Source: Eggerthella sp. CAG:368 | GTDB taxonomy: Bacteria > Actinomycetota > Coriobacteriia > Coriobacteriales > Eggerthellaceae | Direction: 5' to 3' | Length of the DNA: 11,377 bases | Assembly (NCBI GenBank): GCA_000434775.1 | Contig: FR895493.1 | Location: 142,788-154,164, forward strand | Shown here: piece by piece, positions 1 through 6,430 of the stretch | Position numbering within the stretch: position 1 is the first letter of the stretch | Layout of the letters: the number at the start of each line of letters is the position of its first letter | Made by a program: the position numbers and the translations under genes | The notes under the pieces: generated by a model | What the model was told of the DNA's origin: nothing | The model's input: only the letters and a program-made list of their open reading frames with translations | Databases searched by the model: none

Positions 1-27
1 GCCACGCCTCAGGGAGGGAGGCGTGGC
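1..27. terminator. Stem-loop at window edge, possible terminator
   Basis: A perfect 10-bp inverted repeat (GCCACGCCTC at 1-10, its complement at 18-27) encloses a 7-nt loop. The plus-strand sequence after it is only weakly T-rich (tcagcagtttctgtctt), so intrinsic termination in that direction would be inefficient. In the minus direction the flank lies outside the window. It is probably the end of a gene to the left, but the partner gene cannot be seen. Confidence 0.4.
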
Positions 28-201
28 TCAGCAGTTTCTGTCTTGAGGGTGCGCTTGACAGAAATGGAGGGCTTCTAACCGAGCGCTCAAAGAATAGGTG
101 CATTCACGTGATACGATGCTCGCTAAGAAGCCTCTTTTGGATTTCTAAAACAAAAAACAGCAGGTCATATCAAATTTAAAGCCCCTCTTTGATATAGACG
201 C

Positions 202-235
202 GTTTTAGAACATGTTTTAGAATATGTTCATATTC
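202..235. promoter_or_regulatory. Tandem 12-bp repeat with overlapping palindromes, possible TetR operator
   Basis: Two adjacent 12-bp copies, GTTTTAGAACAT (202-213) and GTTTTAGAATAT (214-225), are followed by GTTC. Within them are GAACAT...ATGTTC (208-213/224-229) and GAATAT-gttc-ATATTC (220-235), so alternative palindromes share half-sites. Clustered half-sites upstream of a TetR-family gene are typical of an operator. The link to the regulator at 355 is an inference from position. Confidence 0.4.
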
Positions 236-274
236 ACATTTAGAAAAAGGAGAGTCAAGAGGTTTTTTAAAGTT

Positions 275-308
275 TTGATTATCAGGGCTTTTCGAGTTAT
301 ATAATCAA
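275..308 (+). promoter_or_regulatory. tetR promoter with an 8-bp inverted repeat over -35 and -10
   Basis: TATAAT (300-305) is a perfect -10 hexamer. The -35-like TTGATT (275-280) is 19 bp upstream, a suboptimal spacing. The arms TTGATTAT (275-282) and ATAATCAA (301-308) are exact inverted repeats that cover both hexamers, which is a common design for autorepression by TetR-family proteins. The transcript would start near 311-312, giving a leader of about 44 nt with the ribosome site AAAAGGAA (343-350) before the ATG at 355. Confidence 0.55.
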
Positions 309-354
309 GTTAAAAGCCGAAGTATTTGAGCACCGTAACAAGAAAAGGAACGTA

Positions 355-1029
355 ATGACGAGAAAGAATAAATATGTTTCGGTTCAAGAAACAAGAGCTC
401 AAGTCACACGCGAAAAGCTTTTGAAAGCTGTATTGAAACTTGTTAATCAGTATGGAATGAAATACCTTACGGTTCGCAATGTCTGTGATGCGGCAGGGCT
501 TTCTACTGGCAGCTTTTATAATCTTTTTAGCGGCAAAGATGAGCTGATTGCTTATTATTTGAAGCATGTTTTCTTGACATACAAAAAACAAGCCGACGTC
601 GAAGGCGCCCATCATAACGCTATCGAAAAAAGTCTCTTAATCTATCGCTTTTACATTCAGTGCTGTAAAGAAGCAGGCTTAGAATTCGTTTCGTCTTTGT
701 ATTCGGGTAATACCAATCCTGCTTTTGATTTTCTTGATCGCTCTCCTGAAGACGAGCTAGTTCTTGACCGCGTTCGCGAGTACATTGAACAAGGCAAGGA
801 AAACGGTGAAATTCGCACCGACATTGATACCAACATCATTCTCATGCGCATTGCTGTAATTGTTACGGGAAACGTCTTTTATTGGTGTGTGTTTGAGGGT
901 GATTCTGATGTTGCCTATCAGACAGATGACATGCTTAAGCAGTATTTATCAACAACAGCGGTTGATCCAAATATAAAGATTGATCTTCCTCCGATTGAGC
1001 GCGAAGGACGTTTTTCGGAATATCAATAA
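355..1029 (+). CDS. TetR/AcrR-family transcriptional regulator
   Basis: This 224-residue protein has a TetR N-terminal DNA-binding domain at about residues 14-64. The helix-turn-helix runs through LTVRNVCDAAGLSTGSFYNLF (first part) to the family-typical F-x-x-KDEL at 58-64. The helical remainder (about 70-200) is the ligand-binding and dimerisation part, which is not conserved enough to name a ligand. The tail (205-224) is polar and charged. Length fits the family. The start is supported by AAAAGGAA 5 nt upstream. Such proteins repress their own and neighbouring genes until a small molecule binds. The palindromic promoter upstream suggests autoregulation. No transporter or enzyme is divergently adjacent, so its target is unclear; it could be the usp gene downstream, whose promoter region also carries a palindrome, or genes to the left of the window. 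Confidence 0.9.
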   Translation: MTRKNKYVSVQETRAQVTREKLLKAVLKLVNQYGMKYLTVRNVCDAAGLSTGSFYNLFSGKDELIAYYLKHVFLTYKKQADVEGAHHNAIEKSLLIYRFYIQCCKEAGLEFVSSLYSGNTNPAFDFLDRSPEDELVLDRVREYIEQGKENGEIRTDIDTNIILMRIAVIVTGNVFYWCVFEGDSDVAYQTDDMLKQYLSTTAVDPNIKIDLPPIEREGRFSEYQ

Positions 1030-1032
1030 TTG

Positions 1033-1072
1033 GTTACATCACCTGGTGTAACAGAATGGGTAATGGTATTCT
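1033..1072 (+). promoter_or_regulatory. Palindrome and possible promoter of the usp gene
   Basis: Positions 1033-1052 form a near-perfect 20-bp palindrome (GTTACATCAC / CTGGTGTAAC, failing only at one pair and the centre). It lacks a T-tract, so it is more likely a protein-binding site than a terminator. Downstream, TGG-TATTCT (1064-1072) could serve as an extended -10. The palindrome would then cover the -35 region, a place where a regulator controls transcription. A small stem AGCTCG/CGAGCT (1087-1092/1101-1106) lies in the leader before the ribosome site. Confidence 0.35.
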
Positions 1073-1131
1073 GAATCTAGGGAATGAGCTCGGTGAGGGT
1101 CGAGCTAAAATGATAAGAAGGGGAGGCAGTT

Positions 1132-1608
1132 ATGTTATTTAATAATATTATTGTCGCTTATGATGGTTCAGAAAATGCACTTGTTGCTGCACGTAAGGCG
1201 CGCGAAATCGCCGAGATGGATCCGTCTATCAAAGTGCATATTACGTACGTAACCACCCATCCAAATGCTCAGTTGCCAGCAAACTTTAGCAACGAGTCTT
1301 TTGATCCGCAGCAATACATGCTTTCCGTGGATGACATTATTGCTTTGTATAACAAGACTATTGAAGAGGAAACCAAAACGGTAAAAGATGGTATTGGTGA
1401 TACCTTTGCAGGAATTGAAGATCAGGTAAGTATTGACGTTGTTCCTGGCTATACTCCTGCTGCAGATATTCTTGCTCACGCAAAGAAAGTTAACGCAGAT
1501 CTTATTGTAATGGGTTCTCGTGGCCTGGGGGCTATTCGAGGTGTGCTTGGTTCGGTTAGCTATGCAGTTTTGCGCGAGTCTCCTATTCCTGTTCTCGTTG
1601 TTAAATAA
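1132..1608 (+). CDS. Universal stress protein, UspA family
   Basis: This single-domain Usp protein of 158 residues has the usual fold landmarks: first strand NNIIVAYDGSENA (residues 4-16) with the conserved Asp11, a variable middle (45-90), and the C-terminal nucleotide loop GSRG (128-131) followed by GS (140-141) and the final strand PIPVLVVK. The loop resembles the ATP-binding motif G-x2-G-x9-G-S/T, but only eight residues separate the second glycine from GS. Usp proteins are cytoplasmic dimers induced by starvation and stress. The ribosome site is strong (GGGGAGG, about 5 nt from the ATG). The gene appears monocistronic, with a terminator 20 nt after the stop. Regulation through the upstream palindrome is inferred. 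Confidence 0.93.
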   Translation: MLFNNIIVAYDGSENALVAARKAREIAEMDPSIKVHITYVTTHPNAQLPANFSNESFDPQQYMLSVDDIIALYNKTIEEETKTVKDGIGDTFAGIEDQVSIDVVPGYTPAADILAHAKKVNADLIVMGSRGLGAIRGVLGSVSYAVLRESPIPVLVVK

Positions 1609-1627
1609 CTTCGGTAAAAGACTTCCG

Positions 1628-1661
1628 AATACCCGCTTCTTTTGAGGCGGGTATTTTTTTT
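1628..1661 (+). terminator. Rho-independent terminator of the usp gene
   Basis: A 9-bp perfect stem (AATACCCGC 1628-1636, GCGGGTATT 1647-1655) can extend by three further pairs to a TTTT loop. It runs directly into eight T residues (1654-1661). This is a textbook plus-strand terminator 20 nt beyond the usp stop codon. The convergent minus-strand ferrochelatase gene has no equally clear terminator; only a weak stem TGCAA/TTGCA (1692-1706) followed in the minus direction by CTTTTT is seen. Confidence 0.9.
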
Positions 1662-1779
1662 ACAACGTCAGTTCAGTTAGAAAAAGAATGTTGCAAGTTA
1701 ATTGCATCGAGCAGGGGATACGGGGCTGTTTCGGCAATTGTTTGACCCAGAGGTGTTTCACATTGGAAGCTACTTAAGC

Positions 1780-2826
1780 CTATATACCAGCAGCAATAGT
1801 TGCGAGAAGCTCAACAAAGATATCATCGTCGTTTAGCGAGGGGATATAGGTGAAATCGGACTCAATGCCTTCATCTTGGCAAGCTTTATCAAAAAACTTT
1901 CGCTGCACCACATCGCAATCGTAGAGCGTTTCAAGACAATCGGCGCTAAATCCGGGCGCAATAATGGCAACACGATTTACTTTCTTCTGGGCAAGCACTT
2001 GAAGGACAGTGTAGATATTGGGTCCGACCCACTTTCGGGAATCTTCAAATCGTGAGTGGAAAGTAATTTCCCAATCTTGCCGAGGGATGTTAAGGCTTTG
2101 TGCAAGAGTATTCATGCTCTGCTCAATTTCTGCTACATAGGAATCTCCGCGATTAATATGCTTGAGGGGAACAGAGTGAAACGTGAACAAAAGTTTAGAG
2201 CCTGGCTCGTAATTCCAACTGCGAAGAATAATATTTTTTATCGCTTCAATATAGAGAGGCTCATCTGAGTAGCCCTTGATGCATTGATGGGAAATGTTGG
2301 GGTATGTTCTTGCAACGCTTCGTGCTTTTTCTAAACACGTTTTAGTGGTAGAAAACGCCGTTTGAGGAAAGAGCGGGATGGATGTAACACTTGTGCAGCC
2401 CGCTTCAGCAAAACGTGAAAAAGCTTTTTCGATAGAGGGGTTTCCATATCTTGCCCCAAATTCAACAACAAAACAGGTATTTGTTGCGTGCTGATCAAGG
2501 TAGTTTTGAAGCTTATCGCGAAGCGAAAGACTATGGACCATAAATGGAGAACCCTCAGGGGTCCAAATGCTTTGGTAGCGCCCAGAGGTTATTTTGGGGC
2601 GTTTTCTTAGAATAAAAGCGTTAAGGATGATGTTCCATATAAAAGGAGGCACATCAATTAAGTTTCTGTCTGACAAAAACTCTGCCAAATAGGTTCTAAT
2701 ATCTTCAGGCTTAGGGGAATCGGGGGTACCTGTATTAATAAGTAAGATACCTTTTTTTTGCACACGAGGAGAATCCTGCAATAAGGAAGAGGGCGCATTC
2801 TCGATGTTTCCTTCATTTTCTGTCAT
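1780..2826 (-). CDS. hemH: Ferrochelatase
   Basis: The product inserts ferrous iron into a porphyrin, the last metal-insertion step of haem synthesis. Counted from the ATG at 2826 it has 348 residues. Family landmarks are GILLINTGTPDSP (26-38), the YQSIWTPEGSP block (84-94), PLFPQ..FSTT (151-161), the catalytic histidine in TFHSVP (His217), TFHSRF (255-260) and PGFSADCLETL with Glu299. The YLAEFLSD and YQSIWTPEGSP blocks resemble the Gram-negative protoporphyrin ferrochelatase type more than the short Gram-positive coproporphyrin type. No ribosome site precedes this ATG, which lies 3 nt after the ybaN-like stop, so translation would be coupled. A GTG at 2763 with AGGA 10 nt upstream would give a product starting four residues before GILLI, closer to typical N termini. 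Eight consecutive A residues follow just after that GTG. Confidence 0.93.
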   Translation of the reverse strand: MTENEGNIENAPSSLLQDSPRVQKKGILLINTGTPDSPKPEDIRTYLAEFLSDRNLIDVPPFIWNIILNAFILRKRPKITSGRYQSIWTPEGSPFMVHSLSLRDKLQNYLDQHATNTCFVVEFGARYGNPSIEKAFSRFAEAGCTSVTSIPLFPQTAFSTTKTCLEKARSVARTYPNISHQCIKGYSDEPLYIEAIKNIILRSWNYEPGSKLLFTFHSVPLKHINRGDSYVAEIEQSMNTLAQSLNIPRQDWEITFHSRFEDSRKWVGPNIYTVLQVLAQKKVNRVAIIAPGFSADCLETLYDCDVVQRKFFDKACQDEGIESDFTYIPSLNDDDIFVELLATIAAGI

Positions 2827-2829
2827 GCG

Positions 2830-3252
2830 TTATTGTTTGGTTTTGTTCGCTTCTACCATTGCAGGGGTAAGGGTAGGAATACGAATTTTCATGAGGTAAA
2901 GAAGCCACAAGCAAACGAGCATCAAGATAACCCACACAACAAAATTCCAGCCAGGAATATCTCTTACAACAAAAGCGCTGACCCCCATGAGGGAAAACGA
3001 GATTGCCAAGATTCGGTTTTTAACACGTGCCTCAATACCTTTATTTTCTTTGAAAGGCACAACATAGGCCTGGTAAGCCTTGCTTGCTTCAAGCTTTTTC
3101 ATGAGCCTTTCCGATGAGCGTGCGAAAAGGAAGGCTGCCAATAAAAGAAAAGGCGTGGTTGGGAGAACTGGAAGGAATATTCCAATGAGACCTAAAGCGG
3201 TACAAATAATGCCGCAGGTTGCAAAAATTCCTCTTAATAACTTTGCTCTCAT
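2830..3252 (-). CDS. YbaN/DUF454 family inner membrane protein
   Basis: This small hydrophobic protein of 140 residues has four predicted membrane segments, at about 6-26, 28-46, 79-97 and 102-121. The first hairpin contains the family signature GLIGIFLPVLPTTPFLLLAA followed by FARSSERL, where the proline and threonine pattern is characteristic. The loop 48-78 and the tail 122-140 are basic or polar. No biochemical function is established for the family. In this window it is the first gene of a two-gene unit with ferrochelatase, 3 nt apart, so a role linked to haem or porphyrin at the membrane is possible but only inferred. The ribosome site on the minus strand is GAAGAGGG (3263-3256). A weak promoter could use TATATT on the minus strand near 3291-3286. 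Confidence 0.85.
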   Translation of the reverse strand: MRAKLLRGIFATCGIICTALGLIGIFLPVLPTTPFLLLAAFLFARSSERLMKKLEASKAYQAYVVPFKENKGIEARVKNRILAISFSLMGVSAFVVRDIPGWNFVVWVILMLVCLWLLYLMKIRIPTLTPAMVEANKTKQ

Positions 3253-3438
3253 AATCCCTCTTCACCTATCACTAATGTTAATTAGAAATATAGCGTGGGA
3301 GCAATCCGTCAGAGGTAAGGTATAGGTAAATGGCTCAAAAAACAGACGGTAGTTCTTTTTGAAATTCTAAAAAGAGCAAACTGCTTACAGTATTATGAGG
3401 AAGTTATTTAATCATCTTGGCAAGGAAATAGTACTCAT
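3253..3438. promoter_or_regulatory. Divergent intergenic region with a candidate 10-codon leader peptide
   Basis: This 186-bp gap separates the hemH unit (minus) from the ABC-F gene (plus). On the plus strand AAGG (3317-3320) precedes an ATG at 3330 that opens a ten-codon frame, MAQKTDGSSF, ending at TGA 3360-3362. The frame's end overlaps the AT-rich hairpin TCTTTTT/AAAAAGA (3354-3360/3369-3375). TATTAT (3391-3396) is a possible -10 with no good -35. Some ABC-F genes are controlled by translated leaders and attenuators, so the layout is suggestive, but the only plus-strand -10 I see lies downstream of the leader frame, which weakens the idea. Confidence 0.25.
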
Positions 3439-5271
3439 ATGGCTTTCTTATTCGGTTGCGAAAAAGTTCATTTGGAATATCCCTCAAAAACACTTTTCGA
3501 AAGTCTTTCATTGGGCGTAGACGACGGGGATTGTATCGGTGTTGTTGGACGTAATGGCGACGGTAAATCTTCACTCTTAGGTCTTTTTGATGGGTCAGTT
3601 GAACCTGATGAAGGGCGCGTTTTGAGAACGAGCGGAGTTCGTTTTGTCTCTTTGCGTCAGAAAGATGAATTAAAAGACGATGAAACAATTGCATGGAATG
3701 TGGTTGGTGACACTCCGGAATATCTTTGGGCGTCAGATGCGTCTGTTCGTGAAATAATCAAGGGCTTGATAGGTGACCTTTCTTGGGAGCAAACGGTTTC
3801 TTCGCTTTCTGGGGGAGAGCGTCGCCGTGTTGATCTTGCTCGCGTGCTTATTGCAGATGCCGATGTCGTTCTTTTAGATGAGCCAACAAATCATCTCGAT
3901 GTGGGTGCAATTGCCTGGCTTGCTCAGCACTTAAAGCGGCGTTTTTCTAAGAAGGCTGGCGCTCTTGTCGTAGTAACGCATGATCGCTGGTTTTTGGATG
4001 AAGTGTGCCAGTCAATGTGGGAAGTTCACGATGGAATAGTTGAGCCGTTCGAGGGTGGTTATTCTGCATATATTCTGCAACGTGTTGAGCGAGATCGTTT
4101 AGCGCAACAGGCAGAACAAAAACGTCAGAATCTTATGAGACGTGAGCTTGCTTGGCTTTCACGTGGGGCAAGGGCTCGTTCCACCAAGCCAAAGTTTCAT
4201 GTTGAAGCGGCCGAGGCACTTATTGCAGGTGAACCTCCTTTGCGCAATACGGTAGAGCTTAAGCGTGCTGCTATATCGCGTTTGGGGAAACAGTGTGTTT
4301 CGGTTGAAGGAATAACATTTGCCTATCCTGATGAAAAGCCTATTTTTTCTGACCTTACCTGGCTTATTGGCCCTGGTGATCGTTATGGGCTTTTGGGGGA
4401 AAATGGAGCAGGTAAATCAACTCTTCTTGATATTGTTCAGGGAATTCTTACACCCCAAAAGGGACGGGTGAAAATTGGCAAGACGGTCAAGTTTGCCTTT
4501 CTGTCTCAAAAGCTCGAAGAGCTTGAAAAACTGGGGTCTTCCTTGGTGAGGGAAGTGCTTGGTCGCTATAAATCAAAGTATGTTATTGATGGAAAAGAAG
4601 TGTCGCCTGCACAGCTTTTTGAGCAGCTTGGTTTTAGTAAAACCGTTCTTTCAGACACAGTGGATACGCTTTCAGGTGGACAAAAACGCAGGCTGCAGCT
4701 CATGCTTATTTTGCTTGATGCCCCTAACGTTTTAATTTTGGATGAGCCAAGCAATGACCTCGATACTGACATGCTTGTTGCCATGGAAAATGTGCTCGAT
4801 ACGTGGCCTGGAACACTCATCATAGTAAGTCACGATCGCTATTTGATGGAGCGCGTGACCGATCAACAATATGCCCTCATCGATGGGCTTTTGCGTCATG
4901 TTCCTCGTGGAGTAGATGAATATCTTGAGCTGCTTGATGAGACGAAAAGGAATCGTGAACAGGGAAAAGAGCGCTCTCGAAAAGGGCAGGCGAGCGCTTG
5001 TTCGGCTTCGCAAAAAGCACAGGCAAAACAGAGTGAATCTCGTTTGTCGGGAGGCGAAGCGCATCAAGCACGCAAACAGATAAAATCGCTCGAGCGAAAA
5101 ATGCATACGCTTGAAGGAAAGATCGAAAAAGCGAAGCAAGAGCAGTTGGAGGTTGATCCTTCTGATTATGTGGAGCTCGGAGCCATTCAGGAAAAAATTC
5201 AAAACCTCAAAGAAGAGAAAGAAGCGCTTGAGGAAGAATGGCTGGAACTATCTGAGCTGTTGGACGAATGA
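3439..5271 (+). CDS. ABC-F family ATPase, Uup-like
   Basis: This soluble protein has two ABC ATPase domains in one chain and no membrane segment, 610 residues. Domain 1 has Walker A GRNGDGKSS (37-45), signature LSGGE (123-127), Walker B with LLDEPTNHLD (145-154) and the switch His181. The inter-domain linker (about 210-285) includes ELAWLSRGARAR, as in Uup. Domain 2 has Walker A GENGAGKST (320-328), LSGGQ (411-415), LILDEPSNDLD (432-442) and His465. A charged, low-complexity stretch (500-540) leads to a C-terminal coiled coil (about 543-608), also Uup-like. ABC-F proteins bind the ribosomal E site and modulate translation; some protect from antibiotics. The coiled coil and linker favour Uup over a resistance type. 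The only ribosome site, AAGGA (3422-3426), is 12 nt from the ATG, which is long, and no in-frame alternative start exists upstream. Confidence 0.92.
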   Translation: MAFLFGCEKVHLEYPSKTLFESLSLGVDDGDCIGVVGRNGDGKSSLLGLFDGSVEPDEGRVLRTSGVRFVSLRQKDELKDDETIAWNVVGDTPEYLWASDASVREIIKGLIGDLSWEQTVSSLSGGERRRVDLARVLIADADVVLLDEPTNHLDVGAIAWLAQHLKRRFSKKAGALVVVTHDRWFLDEVCQSMWEVHDGIVEPFEGGYSAYILQRVERDRLAQQAEQKRQNLMRRELAWLSRGARARSTKPKFHVEAAEALIAGEPPLRNTVELKRAAISRLGKQCVSVEGITFAYPDEKPIFSDLTWLIGPGDRYGLLGENGAGKSTLLDIVQGILTPQKGRVKIGKTVKFAFLSQKLEELEKLGSSLVREVLGRYKSKYVIDGKEVSPAQLFEQLGFSKTVLSDTVDTLSGGQKRRLQLMLILLDAPNVLILDEPSNDLDTDMLVAMENVLDTWPGTLIIVSHDRYLMERVTDQQYALIDGLLRHVPRGVDEYLELLDETKRNREQGKERSRKGQASACSASQKAQAKQSESRLSGGEAHQARKQIKSLERKMHTLEGKIEKAKQEQLEVDPSDYVELGAIQEKIQNLKEEKEALEEEWLELSELLDE

Positions 5272-5543
5272 AATAAAAGGCCTTCCGAAGTATTGGTTAG
5301 ACAAATACTGGGCAAAGAGGTACCAGGTAAACAGTCATTTCGACGAACGGTTAATTGAAAGACAAGCTGCGCACGGACAATCAAACGTATTGATAAACCG
5401 TTGGTTGGTGAACAAGTATTCTGACGGATTTTATTCAAGCCATTGTATAAGTTCTTTATTGATTGAAGATTTAGCTAAACTCGTTTTAGTATTGCGTTAA
5501 AGTTAAGGGTTGAAACGCAATCGTCCAAATGAGGTAGAGGTTA
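5272..5543 (+). promoter_or_regulatory. ABC-F/aroE gap with an 8-bp inverted repeat before aroE
   Basis: This 272-bp gap has no clear terminator for the ABC-F gene; the stem AGTATT/AATACT (5289-5294/5304-5309) has no T-tract. Near aroE, ATTGCGTT (5491-5498) and AACGCAAT (5514-5521) are exact inverted repeats with a 15-nt spacer. A weak promoter could be TTGAAG (5463-5468) with TAGTAT (5487-5492), 18 bp apart, which would place the inverted repeat at the transcription start. Two possible ribosome sites follow, GAGG at 5531-5534 and TAGAGG at 5535-5540; the first has the better spacing to the ATG at 5544. Confidence 0.35.
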
Positions 5544-6428
5544 ATGGAAAAGACTGCGCGTATTACTGGAACAACTAAGCTTGTTGGTTTGATCGGAAGC
5601 CCCGTGCAGCATTCGGGTTCTCCTACAATCCACAATGCAGTATTTGAGAAGCTCGGACTTGATTGCGCTTATTTTGCCTTTGACGTCGATAATGTTCGTC
5701 TGCAAGATACCGTGCGCGGAATGGTGTCTATGGGTTTTCTTGGCTATAACGTTACTACACCCTGTAAAACATTCATTCTTCCTTTCTTGGATGAAGTGTC
5801 TGAGGCCGCCGAGATAATGGGTGCGGTAAACACGGTTGTTATTCAGAATGGACGTTCTCTCGGAGATAACGCCGACGGGGCTGCTTTCATGCGAAATCTT
5901 GTTCTTAATGGCGTTAATATCCGAGGCAAGAAAATAACCGTTCTTGGTGCAGGCGGCGCAGGATCTGCTGTTATTGCGCAGGCTTCGCTCGATGGTGTTT
6001 CGAAGATTGATGTTTTCAATCGTAAGGATGAATTTTATAAGAGTGCCGAAGAACTTATCGATCGTATTCATGATCATGGTTCGTCGTGTGAAATAAACCT
6101 ATTCGACCTTGATGAGGAAGGTCAGCTCGCGGCTTCAATCAGCGAATCTGTGCTTGTAGTCAATGCAACCAATGTGGGTTCTCCCGAGCTTCCAGGCTGC
6201 TTAGTGAAACCCGAAATGCTTCATACTGACCTTATTGTGGCTGATATGGTGTATGTTCCTTGCGAAACTGAGCTTATTAAAATGGCGCGTGAACACAACA
6301 ATAAAGTTATCGATGGTGTGGGAGTCTTTCTTCAACAGGCTGCGATTAGCGAGCGTCTTTGGTTGGGGCGTGAAATGCCGCTTGACTTTGCTCGTGAGGT
6401 GTTCTTTTCGGAGAAATCTGGGAAATAA
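5544..6428 (+). CDS. aroE: Shikimate (or quinate/shikimate) dehydrogenase
   Basis: The product reduces 3-dehydroshikimate to shikimate in aromatic amino acid synthesis. It has 294 residues. Substrate-domain motifs are HSGSP (23-27), GYNVTTPCK with catalytic Lys75, AVNT (94-97) and NADG with the catalytic Asp111. The nucleotide-binding loop is GAGGAG (135-140), followed by NRKDEF (159-164). The acidic residue after NRK resembles E. coli YdiB (NRRDEF), which uses NAD and also accepts quinate; classic AroE has a basic patch for NADP. DGVGVFLQQAA (257-267) matches the C-terminal substrate loop. Departures from the usual motifs are PCK for PHK or PNK and NADG for NTDG. A shikimate kinase gene begins at 11198, so the two pathway genes are near but not adjacent. 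The gene ends at a large palindromic stem-loop. Confidence 0.88.
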   Translation: MEKTARITGTTKLVGLIGSPVQHSGSPTIHNAVFEKLGLDCAYFAFDVDNVRLQDTVRGMVSMGFLGYNVTTPCKTFILPFLDEVSEAAEIMGAVNTVVIQNGRSLGDNADGAAFMRNLVLNGVNIRGKKITVLGAGGAGSAVIAQASLDGVSKIDVFNRKDEFYKSAEELIDRIHDHGSSCEINLFDLDEEGQLAASISESVLVVNATNVGSPELPGCLVKPEMLHTDLIVADMVYVPCETELIKMAREHNNKVIDGVGVFLQQAAISERLWLGREMPLDFAREVFFSEKSGK

Positions 6429-6430
6429 AA

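Larger units (their letters stand above)
28..354. other. Structured region without a gene, upstream of tetR
   Basis: No convincing coding region lies here. The stretch is rich in inverted repeats: 8-bp arms at 35-42/57-64, a 13-nt imperfect pair (11 of 13) at 72-84/118-130 whose loop contains the 8-bp palindrome TCACGTGA (104-111), and 8-bp arms at 167-174/188-195. Further on are the 12-bp tandem repeat (202-225) and the palindromic promoter (275-308), listed separately. None of the first three stems is followed by a T-tract. They could be operators, a structured RNA or relics of terminators, and I cannot decide between these. Confidence 0.45.

Noticed and set aside
3..176. Plus-strand frame open from position 3 to the stop at 174-176
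   Set aside because: It runs through the inverted repeats, has no recognisable family motif and no natural coding bias that I can see; probably open by chance.
202..225. Two 12-bp direct repeats as a mini CRISPR array
   Set aside because: The repeats are too short, adjacent without spacers and only two in number; an operator is more plausible.
5111..5500. 129-codon plus-strand frame overlapping the end of the ABC-F gene
   Set aside because: It is a shifted frame of the coiled-coil coding region that runs into the gap; no ribosome site and no family likeness.
5272..5543. T-box or other riboswitch upstream of aroE
   Set aside because: No T-box sequence, specifier loop or terminator-antiterminator pair is visible; only a single inverted repeat is present.
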